Assembly: GCF_017908035.1 (NCBI RefSeq)
Contig: NZ_JAEQMU010000004.1
Coordinates: 492,313 to 556,312 of the forward strand
Direction of reading: 5' to 3'
DNA length: 64,000 nt
Source of the DNA: Sphingobacterium tabacisoli
GTDB taxonomy: Bacteria > Bacteroidota > Bacteroidia > Sphingobacteriales > Sphingobacteriaceae
The notes beneath the pieces were generated by a model. The model was not told where the DNA came from and did not search any database. It was given only the letters and a program-made list of their open reading frames with translations. Made by a program: the position numbers and the translations under genes. This document shows positions 27,450 through 36,140 of this stretch, piece by piece. How positions within the stretch are numbered: the stretch's first letter is position 1; each line of letters starts with the position of its first letter.

Positions 27450-27478
27450 AAAGCCCAGCTAAAAGATAGCTGAGCTTT
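27450..27478 (-). terminator. Terminator after pnp
   Basis: 12-base arms 27450-27461 and 27467-27478 pair on the minus strand with one G-U wobble and are followed by a run of T (TTTTTTTATG). It lies about 22 bp past the pnp stop. Confidence 0.8.
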
Positions 27479-27500
27479 GTGTACTTATAATAGGAGATCC

Positions 27501-29681
27501 CTATGCCTTAGGAGCGTCTCCTGATGACGGCTTAGCATCCTGCTTTGGTTTCTCTTCTCTTGGAGGGCGAGGCAATAACACTTTGCGAGAAAGTTTCATT
27601 TTACCTTGTTTATCCACATCTAGAAGTTTTACCGTAACGATATCACCTTCTTTCAACACACCGTCCATTGTCTCTAAACGTGTCCAATCGATCTCAGAGA
27701 TATGTAATAAACCATCTTTACCTGGCATAATCTCTACGAAAGCACCAAAAGGCATAATAGACTTCACTTTTCCTTCGTAGATTTCACCTATCTCCGGTTT
27801 AGCTGCAATGTTCTTAATACGTGTACTTGCATCATCAATTGCGGCTTTATTATCTGCAAAAATCTGAACGATACCTTTACCATCCACCTCTTCGATAGAA
27901 ATAGTAGCTCCGGTCTCACGTTGCATCTCTTGAATGATTTTACCTCCTGGGCCGATTACAGCACCGATAAATTCTTTATCGATCGTCAAAGAAATAATAC
28001 GAGGCGCATGCGGTTTATAATCCTCACGTGGCGCATCTATTGTTTTCTTCATCTCACCAAGGATATGAAGACGAGCTTCTTTCGCTTGATCCAAAGCTTG
28101 AGTCAACACTTCCCATTTTAAGCCATTGATCTTTAAATCCATCTGACAAGCGACGATACCTTTTTCAGTACCTGTTACTTTAAAGTCCATATCTCCCAAG
28201 TGATCTTCATCACCTAAGATATCGGATAGAATAGCATACTTGCCTGATTTTTCATCTGTGATCAATCCCATTGCGATACCAGACACAGGTGCTTTCAATT
28301 TAACCCCAGCATCTAATAATGCTAAAGTTCCAGCACATACTGTCGCCATAGATGAAGAACCATTAGATTCCAAAATATCAGAAACCACACGGATTGTATA
28401 TGGGTTTTCAGAATCGCTCGGAAGAACTTGCTTTAACGAACGCATAGCCAAGTTACCGTGACCAATCTCACGACGACCTGCCCCTCTATTCGGTCTTACC
28501 TCACCAGTAGAAAATCCAGGGAAGTTATAATGTAAAATGAATTTATTATAGCCATTGATGAAAGCACCATCAATCATCTGCTCATCATCTTTGGCACCTA
28601 AAGTAACCGAAGTTAATGCTTGGGTTTCACCGCGTGTAAACACTGCTGAACCGTGAGCTGCAGGCAAGTAATCTACTTCAGACCAAATTGGACGTACAGT
28701 ACGTACATTACGTCCGTCCAAACGGATTCCTTCATCCAACACCAAATTACGTACAGCATCGTACTGTACATCATGGTAGTATTTCTTCGCTAAGAATTTT
28801 GTCTCTTCATCAAGTTCCTCTCCTAATGTTGCGAAAAACTCTTCACCAATAGCACCAAATTTCTCTGAACGCTCGTGTTTAGTAGATCCGGATTTTGCAA
28901 TTTCATAAACCTTATCATAAGTTGCCGCAAAAATAGCTTCGCGTAACTCTGGATTCGAAGGCTCATGGTTGAATTCACGTTTCACTTCAGAACCAACAAG
29001 CTTAGTCAACTCCAACTGAGCGGCTACTTGTTTTTTGATAGCCTCATGCGCAAAAGCAATCGCTTCTACCATTTCAGCTTCTGAAATTTCATTCGCTTCT
29101 CCCTCAACCATACCGATATCCTGCGCAGAACCAGCTACGATAAATTCTAAAGTCGCTTTTTCCAACTCTGAAAGACGAGGGTTAATTACTAATTGACCAT
29201 CAATCTTTGCAACACGTACTTCTGATATCGGTCCGTTAAAAGGGATGTCAGAAACAGCAATAGCTGCAGACGCTGCCAAACCTGCCAATGCATCTGGCAT
29301 AATATCTTTATCAGCAGAAATCAATGAAATCATCACCTGAGTATCTGCATGGTATGTTTCCGGGAACAATGGACGCAACGCTCTATCGACCAAACGGGAT
29401 ATCAACACCTCATAATCAGACAATCTTGCCTCACGACGTAAAAATCCTCCAGGAATACGACCTGTTGCTGCATATTTTTCTTGATAATCTACCGACAAAG
29501 GCAAAAAATCAACACCTGCTTTTGCTTCTCTGTTTGATACAACAGTAGCTAATAGCATAGTATCACCTTGTTTCAATACGACAGATCCATCAGCTTGCTT
29601 TGCTAACTTCCCTGTAGACAATTCGATTGGAGGAAGGCTACCGCCCATCTCAATCGTTACTTTCTTTTCGTTATAACTCAT
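27501..29681 (-). CDS. pnp: Polyribonucleotide nucleotidyltransferase (PNPase)
   Basis: A 726-residue phosphorolytic 3'-5' exoribonuclease. Two RNase PH-like domains are joined by a helical region: the first ends near residue 220 and the second holds the catalytic region with FINGYNKFILHYNFPGFSTGEV and DILGDEDHLGDMDFKV. A KH domain (about 555-615, IGAVIGPGGKIIQEMQRETGATI) and an S1 domain (about 620-695, GKVKSIMPFGAFVEIMPGKDGLLHIS) follow, ending in a charged tail. rpsO lies upstream on the same strand, the usual rpsO-pnp order, but here separated by a terminator and by pnp's own promoter. Confidence 0.97.
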   Translation of the reverse strand: MSYNEKKVTIEMGGSLPPIELSTGKLAKQADGSVVLKQGDTMLLATVVSNREAKAGVDFLPLSVDYQEKYAATGRIPGGFLRREARLSDYEVLISRLVDRALRPLFPETYHADTQVMISLISADKDIMPDALAGLAASAAIAVSDIPFNGPISEVRVAKIDGQLVINPRLSELEKATLEFIVAGSAQDIGMVEGEANEISEAEMVEAIAFAHEAIKKQVAAQLELTKLVGSEVKREFNHEPSNPELREAIFAATYDKVYEIAKSGSTKHERSEKFGAIGEEFFATLGEELDEETKFLAKKYYHDVQYDAVRNLVLDEGIRLDGRNVRTVRPIWSEVDYLPAAHGSAVFTRGETQALTSVTLGAKDDEQMIDGAFINGYNKFILHYNFPGFSTGEVRPNRGAGRREIGHGNLAMRSLKQVLPSDSENPYTIRVVSDILESNGSSSMATVCAGTLALLDAGVKLKAPVSGIAMGLITDEKSGKYAILSDILGDEDHLGDMDFKVTGTEKGIVACQMDLKINGLKWEVLTQALDQAKEARLHILGEMKKTIDAPREDYKPHAPRIISLTIDKEFIGAVIGPGGKIIQEMQRETGATISIEEVDGKGIVQIFADNKAAIDDASTRIKNIAAKPEIGEIYEGKVKSIMPFGAFVEIMPGKDGLLHISEIDWTRLETMDGVLKEGDIVTVKLLDVDKQGKMKLSRKVLLPRPPREEKPKQDAKPSSGDAPKA

Positions 29682-29696
29682 TTTGTTTTCTTTATT

Positions 29697-29729
29697 GGTG
29701 CATTTTCCTCTTTACTAATATGATGCACC
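29697..29729 (-). promoter_or_regulatory. Hairpin in the pnp 5' untranslated leader
   Basis: GGTGCAT and ATGCACC arms (7 bp) enclose a 19-nt loop just 15 nt before the pnp start codon. The loop contains an AGAGGA segment. In Escherichia coli a leader stem is the site of pnp autoregulation; a similar role here is only a guess. Confidence 0.4.
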
Positions 29730-29756
29730 TTGTTTTTTGACCTTTAAAAATCCTCA

Positions 29757-29764
29757 CAAAGGTA
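29757..29764 (-). promoter_or_regulatory. -7 promoter element for pnp
   Basis: On the minus strand TACCTTTG matches TAnnTTTG exactly and would start transcription about 70 nt before the pnp ATG. An upstream T-rich element is present but lacks a perfect TTTG at 19-21 bp. Confidence 0.5.
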
Positions 29765-29825
29765 AATAAAATTTAGAGTAAAAACGGAGTAAACTAAACT
29801 TTCGTCTGTCATTTTAGTTCATAAA

Positions 29826-29856
29826 AAAAGGCCATCCAAAATTTGGACGGCCTTTT
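29826..29856 (-). terminator. Terminator after rpsO
   Basis: 15-base arms 29826-29840 and 29842-29856 pair with one wobble on the minus strand and are followed by a T run. It begins about 22 bp past the rpsO stop and separates rpsO from pnp. Confidence 0.82.
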
Positions 29857-29877
29857 AAGCTTTTCACTGTATCAAGC

Positions 29878-30156
29878 TTACTTGATGATATCACGTAAAC
29901 CTAGACCTTTGATGATCGCACGGTAACGGTTGATGTCTTTTTTGAACAAATAAGCTAATAAAGCACGACGCTTACCTACCAACATTTGTAGGGAACGTTG
30001 TGTGTTAAAATCTTTCCTGTTTCTTTTCAAGTGCTCAGTTAGGTGAGCAATTCTCTTTGTGAATAAAGCGACTTGTCCTTCTGCAGAACCTGTGTTTCCA
30101 GCTGCACCAGCAAATTCTGCGAAAATATCAGCTTTGTACTCTTTACTTAAATACAT
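29878..30156 (-). CDS. rpsO: 30S ribosomal protein S15
   Basis: A 92-residue primary 16S rRNA-binding protein of the small subunit platform. The S15 marks are TGSAEGQVALFTKRIAHLTEHLKRNRKDFNTQRSL and LVGKRRALLAYLFKKDINRYR, covering the helices that contact helices 20-22 of 16S rRNA. Length is normal. The gene has a near-ideal Bacteroidota promoter at 30201-30231 and its own terminator, so it appears to be a single-gene transcript upstream of pnp. Confidence 0.97.
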   Translation of the reverse strand: MYLSKEYKADIFAEFAGAAGNTGSAEGQVALFTKRIAHLTEHLKRNRKDFNTQRSLQMLVGKRRALLAYLFKKDINRYRAIIKGLGLRDIIK

Positions 30157-30200
30157 CTCTTGAATAATATTAAAGCGTTAAAAAATCTATTAATTGCGTG

Positions 30201-30231
30201 CAAAGGTAAAAACTTAGATTGAAAGAACAAA
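30201..30231 (-). promoter_or_regulatory. Promoter of rpsO (Bacteroidota consensus)
   Basis: On the minus strand TTTG (30231-30228) is followed after exactly 19 bp by TACCTTTG (30208-30201), a full match to the TTTG / TAnnTTTG consensus. Transcription would start near 30194, about 38 nt before the ATG. Confidence 0.75.
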
Positions 30232-30292
30232 GACAAAAGAATAAAGACTTACCTCGCCTTTGCTCCTTGTACTTTTTTCCTTATTCCAAAAA

Positions 30293-31504
30293 TTACACTT
30301 TTACATATATTTTCTTCTGATCAAGCCAATAGCAGATAATCCACATAATCACCAAAAAGCAAAGCGAATAGATAAATGAACCTAACTCAGTAGGTCCAGG
30401 AATCTGCGCACAGACATTCTTATAGAACCAAGCAAAAGGCGTTGTAAACAAAGCTTCCCCCTTCTCTCCGATTCCATTTGGAATACGAATCAAGACCATT
30501 GCTTTGGGTAGCAGTCCGCTCAACACAAAGATGAACAACGGATTTTTACCAAAGACATCGAAAAACTGGGTCAACTTATTCTTTACACCTTGTACTTCGA
30601 TATACCAAATCATTCCCCCGATGGTCATAATCCCCAAGCCTGTTGTATATAATACATAGGAACTACTCCATATTTTTTTGTTAATAGGAAAACCTAATGA
30701 CCATGTCCAACCTAAAACCACCAAGATAAATCCTGTAACGAATAAACCGGACAGCAATTTAAAATGAGGTTCATTACTTTGTGGCACTTTGGTCCAGAGC
30801 CAATTGACCTGACCCTGGTTCTTAATAAAAGTACCCGCCAAATAGCCAAAGACAACCTGTACCACAGCAGGTATCGTACTCAAAAGTCCTTCCGGATCAA
30901 ATGGCACCCCCTCACCTTTATACATATGAGCAACTCCCAGAATCTGCTTATCATAGGCTGTACCAAACCACCCTTCTAAGGAGTAAGGGTCTCCTGTACC
31001 TAAAAACGCACACAGCCCCCAATAACCTAATAAGATGAAAGCACTCAAATAGATCAAGGTTCGTGGTCTAAAATAATAGGCTAGTACAGAAGCAAAGAAA
31101 TAGGCTATTGCTATTCGCTGCAATACACCGAATATGCGTACACCTTTAGTCGGATCTACACTGCTCACCCATTCCCTAAATTGCAACCCGGTATCCCCCC
31201 AATGTACGAAAGGGAACCAATTCAATCCTAAACCAATTAAAAAAATCAAAATAGTCCGTTTGACCGCCTTCTTCCAGAAAACCCCAGCCCCTGCATCCTG
31301 CATCCGTGGAATAACAAATGACATCGCATTACCAACTGCAAATAAAAAAAAGGGAAACACTAGATCCGTTGGTGTACAGCCATGCCAAGGCGCATGTTTT
31401 AATGGTGCAAACATCGAAGACCACGTACCAGGATTATTTACCATAATCATCAGTGCTACTGTAGCCCCTCTAAACACGTCCAAAGAATAATATCGTTGCT
31501 TCAT
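30293..31504 (-). CDS. NagX-like multi-pass membrane protein (DUF5009, COG4299)
   Basis: A 403-residue integral membrane protein with about ten or eleven hydrophobic segments. It opens with the family signature YYSLDVFRGATVALMIMVNNPG and the following WHGCTPTDLVFPFFLFAVGNAM, which carry the conserved histidine and Asp-Phe-Phe region shared with heparan-alpha-glucosaminide N-acetyltransferase. Bacterial members (NagX) often sit beside N-acetylglucosamine utilisation genes and are thought to acetylate or transport amino sugars, but the reaction is not settled. It diverges from the ROK regulator across 315 bp and so may be co-regulated with the downstream glycan locus. Confidence 0.8.
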   Translation of the reverse strand: MKQRYYSLDVFRGATVALMIMVNNPGTWSSMFAPLKHAPWHGCTPTDLVFPFFLFAVGNAMSFVIPRMQDAGAGVFWKKAVKRTILIFLIGLGLNWFPFVHWGDTGLQFREWVSSVDPTKGVRIFGVLQRIAIAYFFASVLAYYFRPRTLIYLSAFILLGYWGLCAFLGTGDPYSLEGWFGTAYDKQILGVAHMYKGEGVPFDPEGLLSTIPAVVQVVFGYLAGTFIKNQGQVNWLWTKVPQSNEPHFKLLSGLFVTGFILVVLGWTWSLGFPINKKIWSSSYVLYTTGLGIMTIGGMIWYIEVQGVKNKLTQFFDVFGKNPLFIFVLSGLLPKAMVLIRIPNGIGEKGEALFTTPFAWFYKNVCAQIPGPTELGSFIYSLCFLVIMWIICYWLDQKKIYVKV

Positions 31505-31819
31505 AATTTATAGCGTATTGCACGAAGTTACTATTTTTCATTACAAATACGCAAAAACAGACACACAACTTTACTGACACCTATTTACTATCAGGACTTT
31601 TATTTGTTACAAAAGGAAGGAATACAGCATCCAGAGAAAAATTAATTTATCAAAATCTTACTAAATATACAGGTCTCTAATGCTCAGAAATAGCTTCATA
31701 AGATTTAACAACACAAAACTTATTAAAAAAATTAAAAAGTATTTTGATGTTAAAATTATTTTAACATATCTTTATCAATAGATTAAATCCAGTTATTTAC
31801 ATTGATATAGTTTCTTAAA
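31505..31819. other. 315-bp divergent regulatory region between nagX-like and ROK genes
   Basis: No gene is visible. The region is very AT-rich and must carry the start signals for both divergent genes. Its main structure is the inverted repeat at 31748-31766 described separately. Confidence 0.5.
31748..31766. promoter_or_regulatory. Operator-like inverted repeat before the ROK regulator gene
   Basis: TGTTAAAA (31748-31755) and TTTTAACA (31759-31766) form a perfect 8-bp dyad with a 3-bp spacer, about 55 bp before the TTG start. The AT-rich dyad resembles NagC/Mlc-type ROK sites, so autoregulation is plausible. Confidence 0.45.
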
Positions 31820-33010
31820 TTGAAAACGCTCAATCAGGCAATATTAACCGCTCTATACTATCACACTCCTCAATCTATTGCCGAGTTAAGTAATACTATT
31901 GGAAAAAGTGTTCCTAATATCACTCGTAGCGTACAAGAGTTACTAAAAGACAACTTGATCAATTCCGATGGTCTCGCTCCGTCTACAGGAGGACGTCGCG
32001 CTATCCACTACTCGTTAAACATTCCCGTACTCCCTAATTTATTGGCGATTGCTATCGATCAATATAACACGAGCATCTCCCTCTTGGACTTATCCAATCA
32101 TATCATCAAGGAGCTAGAGCAGTCTCCCATTCATCTTGATCAAAGTGAAAACCCTGTTCAAGAAATCCTACTATTGATTGACAGATTTCTAGAGGGACAA
32201 GACAAAGAGAATATTCTAACGGTCGGCATTAGCATGCCTGGTTTTGTCGATTCCGAGAAAGGAATCAATACCTCCTACTCAAGCACACATCCGCTTTACA
32301 GCATTAAGAATACAGTAGAGAAACATCTGCAACTCCCCACTTATATCGAAAATGACTCTACCGCAATTGCGATTGCAGAGCATCAATTCGGGAAAGCCAA
32401 AGGAAGCAACAATGCACTTGTTATAAACCTAAATTGGGGAGTTGGTCTAGGAATGATATTAGAAGGAAAATTATTCAAGGGCCATAGCGGTTATGCCGGA
32501 GAATTCAGTCACATACCACTGTCCAATCAAAACAAGCTCTGTTCCTGTGGCAAACGGGGCTGTCTCGAAGTAGAGGCTTCATTAATTGCGGCTTTGGGGC
32601 ATGCAAGCGAACAAATAGAAAATGGACAAATATCTCAATTGACAGCCAATTATGGTCAAGTTGGCCGAATTGACATCGACCAACTCATAGGAGCCGCACT
32701 TAACGGCGACCAAGTCGCGATTGAGTCCTTTGCAAAAATAGGCTATATGTTGGGCAAAGGCATCGCTACCCTAATCCACATCATCAATCCAGAGAAGGTG
32801 ATCATTAGTGGCAAGGGCTCTGAAATTGGTCAGATATTATTACCTCAAATTCAAGCATCGATGCTCGAATTCAGCATACAGCGCTTATCAAAAGACACCA
32901 CTATAGAAATTTCAACATTACACAATGCACAAATAATAGGAACAGCTTCCGTAGCTGTCTCTTCATCAAGTTGGGAAATAACACATAAGAAGAACACAAA
33001 AACGAACTAA
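31820..33010 (+). CDS. ROK-family transcriptional regulator (NagC/Mlc-like)
   Basis: A 396-residue regulator with an N-terminal winged helix (residues about 1-60, SIAELSNTIGKSVPNITRSVQELLKDNLI) and a sugar-kinase-like ROK domain. The ROK zinc site CSCGKRGCLEVEAS is at about 234-247 and NLNWGVGLGMILEGKLFKGHSGYAGEFSH forms the sugar-binding part. Repressors of this kind release DNA on binding sugars such as N-acetylglucosamine-6-phosphate, glucose or xylose. The start is a TTG at 31820; it gives the expected helix-turn-helix N-terminus. The SusC gene begins 11 bp after its stop, so it probably controls and is co-transcribed with the susCD-fucosidase locus. Confidence 0.88.
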   Translation: MKTLNQAILTALYYHTPQSIAELSNTIGKSVPNITRSVQELLKDNLINSDGLAPSTGGRRAIHYSLNIPVLPNLLAIAIDQYNTSISLLDLSNHIIKELEQSPIHLDQSENPVQEILLLIDRFLEGQDKENILTVGISMPGFVDSEKGINTSYSSTHPLYSIKNTVEKHLQLPTYIENDSTAIAIAEHQFGKAKGSNNALVINLNWGVGLGMILEGKLFKGHSGYAGEFSHIPLSNQNKLCSCGKRGCLEVEASLIAALGHASEQIENGQISQLTANYGQVGRIDIDQLIGAALNGDQVAIESFAKIGYMLGKGIATLIHIINPEKVIISGKGSEIGQILLPQIQASMLEFSIQRLSKDTTIEISTLHNAQIIGTASVAVSSSSWEITHKKNTKTN

Positions 33011-33021
33011 AACTAAACTTT

Positions 33022-36000
33022 ATGAGCACTTTTTATCTCAAATGTTGCAGTCTATCGACCCTAATGCTCTTATGCATATCGATGGTATTTGCACAGCAGT
33101 CTGTTACAGGGATTGTATCGGATGCATCTGGCCCATTAAAAGGCGTCAGTATATCTGTCAAAGGCACTAACAAAGCTACACAATCGGATAGCCAAGGAGC
33201 ATATTCTATACAAGTCGAAGCAGGACAAACGTTACGTTTTTCCATGATTGGCTACATTTCACAAGAAATTATTACCTCATCAGCTAAAACGATTAATGTA
33301 TCTTTAATAAACCAAGATGGAGCTCTAGATGAAGTTGTCGTGACGGCGATGGGAATCAAGAGAGAAAAGAAAACACTAGGTTATTCTTTTCAAGAGGTCA
33401 AAGGAGACCAACTCGTTGATGCAAAAGAAACAAATATTGCTAATGCTTTAGTAGGCAAAGTGTCTGGACTTCAAATCATAAAAGGGTCAGCAGGTCCTGC
33501 ATCTTCTACCAAAATTACACTTAGGGGCAACAACTCTCTAACCGGGGATAATCAACCTTTAATAATCGTAGATGGTGTACCCATGAACAATTTCCTTGGT
33601 GGAATAAAAGGTAATGGAGACAAAAACAATGACATTTGGAATCCAGCAACCGATATGGGAGGAGGATTAGGCGACATCAACCCAGATGACATCGAAAGTA
33701 TGTCTGTTCTCAAAGGCGGAGCTGCTTCTGCACTTTACGGTTCGAGAGCGGGTAATGGCGCTATTGTCATCACTACAAAATCGGGTAAGGCACAAAGCGG
33801 TGCTGGTATCACTTACTCTTCGACACTTGGTCTAGAAACTATATTTATGACACCCGAACTTCAGGATAATTTTGGACAAGGAAAAGATGGTGTATACAAT
33901 CCCACAATAACCAATAGCTGGGGCGAAAAAATTTCAGGTAAAGCATACGATAACATTGGTGCCTACTTCAATACGGGAGTCAATCACACGCAAAACTTGG
34001 CTTTTCAACAGCAACTTGGTGAAACCAATATCTACACTTCTGCAACTTATCTCAACGACCAAAGCAAGATTCCAGGATCGTCCTTAGAGCGTTTAAATTT
34101 GATGACTAAAGTAAATTCGTCCTTTGGTCCAGACAAACGCTGGACAACAGATGTCAAGGTGCAATATATGAACATCAATGCTAAGAATAGACCTGTCTCT
34201 GGGCACAATAATTCCAACGTGTATAGCACGCTGTTTACAATGCCTCGTTCAATGAATATTTTAGACTTCAAAAACCCATTGAATTCAGTTGGTGATATGG
34301 CTTGGTATGGAACTTCTGAAAATAAAACCATGAATCCATATTGGTTGGAAAAATACCGTTTGAACAATGACACCCGTGATCGCTTTATCATGAACGGAAA
34401 CATCAAATACAGATTCAACGATTGGTTAGACACCGAAGCTAGATTTGGTCGTGATCAATACACAACCAACTACGAAACTAAAACTTATGGTGGCAGTCCT
34501 TTGATTACAGGCGGAAGCTATGTTTTAGGAAAAAACACATTCTTTGAAAACAATTTCACCCTAGCAATAAATGCACGCAAAGACAACTTATTCGGAAAAT
34601 GGGGTGGATCGGCATCTGTTTTTGGACAAATCATGAAAACAAAATCTACAGGTATAGACGCCAACACTGGAGAACTGCAAGTACCTAATCTGTTCTACAT
34701 CAACAATAGTAAGTCTTTTCCTACAATCGAACAAAGTTTGCTACGTAAACAAATAAACTCTTTGTATGCTACAGCGGAGATTAACTATGACAATTACCTT
34801 TTCCTGAATGTAACAGGAAGAAATGACTGGTCATCGGCTCTAGGTCTAGATAACAGATCTTTCTTCTATCCATCTGTTAGTGCTTCGTGGGTTATCTCTG
34901 ACATGATTACGAAAACAGGTGGTACACTACCTCAATGGTTATCTTTTGCTAAATTACGTGGGTCTTATGCAGAGGTTGGAAACGACTTACCTGCCTTCCA
35001 ATTATACAATGTATATAATATAGGAAAGGATCCTAACGGAAATACCACTGCGGGGATGGGTACAACCAAATTTAGCCCTGATATCTTAAGCGAGAACATC
35101 AAAACATTAGAGTTTGGTTTCGACACTAGATTATTCAACAGCAGATTAGGTTTAGATTTTGCATGGTACAAAACAAATGCAACAAATCAGTTGATTGACT
35201 TACCAATGAACCCTTACAGCGGTTATGAGTTCGAAAAAATCAACGCAGGTAATATTCAAAACTCTGGTTTCGAAGTTGTACTCGACGGTAGAATATTAAC
35301 GAACACAGATAAATTGACGTGGAATTCAAGTGTGAACTTCTCGACAAACAAAAATAAGATAATTCGCCTTATCGATGGAGTAGACATGTATCCATTGGGA
35401 TCATATGACAATGTTTCCATAAGAGCTCTCGAAGGCGGTCTCTATGGTGATATTTACGGCACTAAATTTTTAAGAGTTCAGGATTCGGATAGTGAATTTA
35501 ATGGGCAACTGATTCTAAACGGAAATGGAGTACCCCAAGCAGCTGACGGTCTTCACAAACTAGGTAACCAAGCACCTAAAGCACTAGTTGGCTGGAATAA
35601 TAGCTTCGCTTATAAGAATTTTGGCCTTAGTTTCCTAGTAGACGGAAGATTTGGCGGAGAGTTCTTTTCTGGTACCAACCTGAATCTTCAAGCCAATGGT
35701 AGCGCGGCCATAACTGCTCCAAACGGAGAGCGCGCACCTTTTGTTGTTGATGGCGTTGTCAGATCTAACAGTAATTACGTAAAAAACACACAACAGACTA
35801 CACAGCAACTGTATTGGACACAAGTCACTTCGACCTCAGGAAACTATGGTATTACAGAGCAAAACGTATATGATGCTACTAACATCCGTTTGAGAAATGT
35901 GACATTAAGCTATAACTTTCCAAAAATCATTCTAGGCAACAGCATTGTACAACGTGCTAAAGTGAGTTTTACAGCAAATAATGTCTGGATGATCAAAAGT

Positions 36001-36120
36001 TATGCAAATGGCATAGATCCGGAGTCGGTCTTCGCAATCAATTCGAATGCAACAGGTTTTGAGAACTTCTCGACTCCGACCTCTAGATCATTCTTTCTCA
36101 ATTTAACGTTAGGATTTTAA
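33022..36120 (+). CDS. SusC/RagA family TonB-linked outer-membrane transporter
   Basis: A 1032-residue outer-membrane barrel. A signal peptide ends near FAQQS, then the carboxypeptidase-regulatory-like domain (VTGIVSDASGPLKGVSISVKG), the linker with LDEVVVTAMGIKREKK, and the plug domain with PLIIVDGVPMNN and DIESMSVLKGGAASALYGSRAGNGAIVITTK. The C-terminus ends LNLTLGF, a typical barrel strand with a final aromatic. It lies 11 bp after the ROK gene and 20 bp before its SusD partner. It differs in subfamily from the SusC at 11396-14473, which has the VVVGYGTQ-type linker, and it pairs with the SusD-like 2 subfamily. Confidence 0.95.
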   Translation: MSTFYLKCCSLSTLMLLCISMVFAQQSVTGIVSDASGPLKGVSISVKGTNKATQSDSQGAYSIQVEAGQTLRFSMIGYISQEIITSSAKTINVSLINQDGALDEVVVTAMGIKREKKTLGYSFQEVKGDQLVDAKETNIANALVGKVSGLQIIKGSAGPASSTKITLRGNNSLTGDNQPLIIVDGVPMNNFLGGIKGNGDKNNDIWNPATDMGGGLGDINPDDIESMSVLKGGAASALYGSRAGNGAIVITTKSGKAQSGAGITYSSTLGLETIFMTPELQDNFGQGKDGVYNPTITNSWGEKISGKAYDNIGAYFNTGVNHTQNLAFQQQLGETNIYTSATYLNDQSKIPGSSLERLNLMTKVNSSFGPDKRWTTDVKVQYMNINAKNRPVSGHNNSNVYSTLFTMPRSMNILDFKNPLNSVGDMAWYGTSENKTMNPYWLEKYRLNNDTRDRFIMNGNIKYRFNDWLDTEARFGRDQYTTNYETKTYGGSPLITGGSYVLGKNTFFENNFTLAINARKDNLFGKWGGSASVFGQIMKTKSTGIDANTGELQVPNLFYINNSKSFPTIEQSLLRKQINSLYATAEINYDNYLFLNVTGRNDWSSALGLDNRSFFYPSVSASWVISDMITKTGGTLPQWLSFAKLRGSYAEVGNDLPAFQLYNVYNIGKDPNGNTTAGMGTTKFSPDILSENIKTLEFGFDTRLFNSRLGLDFAWYKTNATNQLIDLPMNPYSGYEFEKINAGNIQNSGFEVVLDGRILTNTDKLTWNSSVNFSTNKNKIIRLIDGVDMYPLGSYDNVSIRALEGGLYGDIYGTKFLRVQDSDSEFNGQLILNGNGVPQAADGLHKLGNQAPKALVGWNNSFAYKNFGLSFLVDGRFGGEFFSGTNLNLQANGSAAITAPNGERAPFVVDGVVRSNSNYVKNTQQTTQQLYWTQVTSTSGNYGITEQNVYDATNIRLRNVTLSYNFPKIILGNSIVQRAKVSFTANNVWMIKSYANGIDPESVFAINSNATGFENFSTPTSRSFFLNLTLGF

Positions 36121-36140
36121 TCAAACAAAAAAAGAAAACA

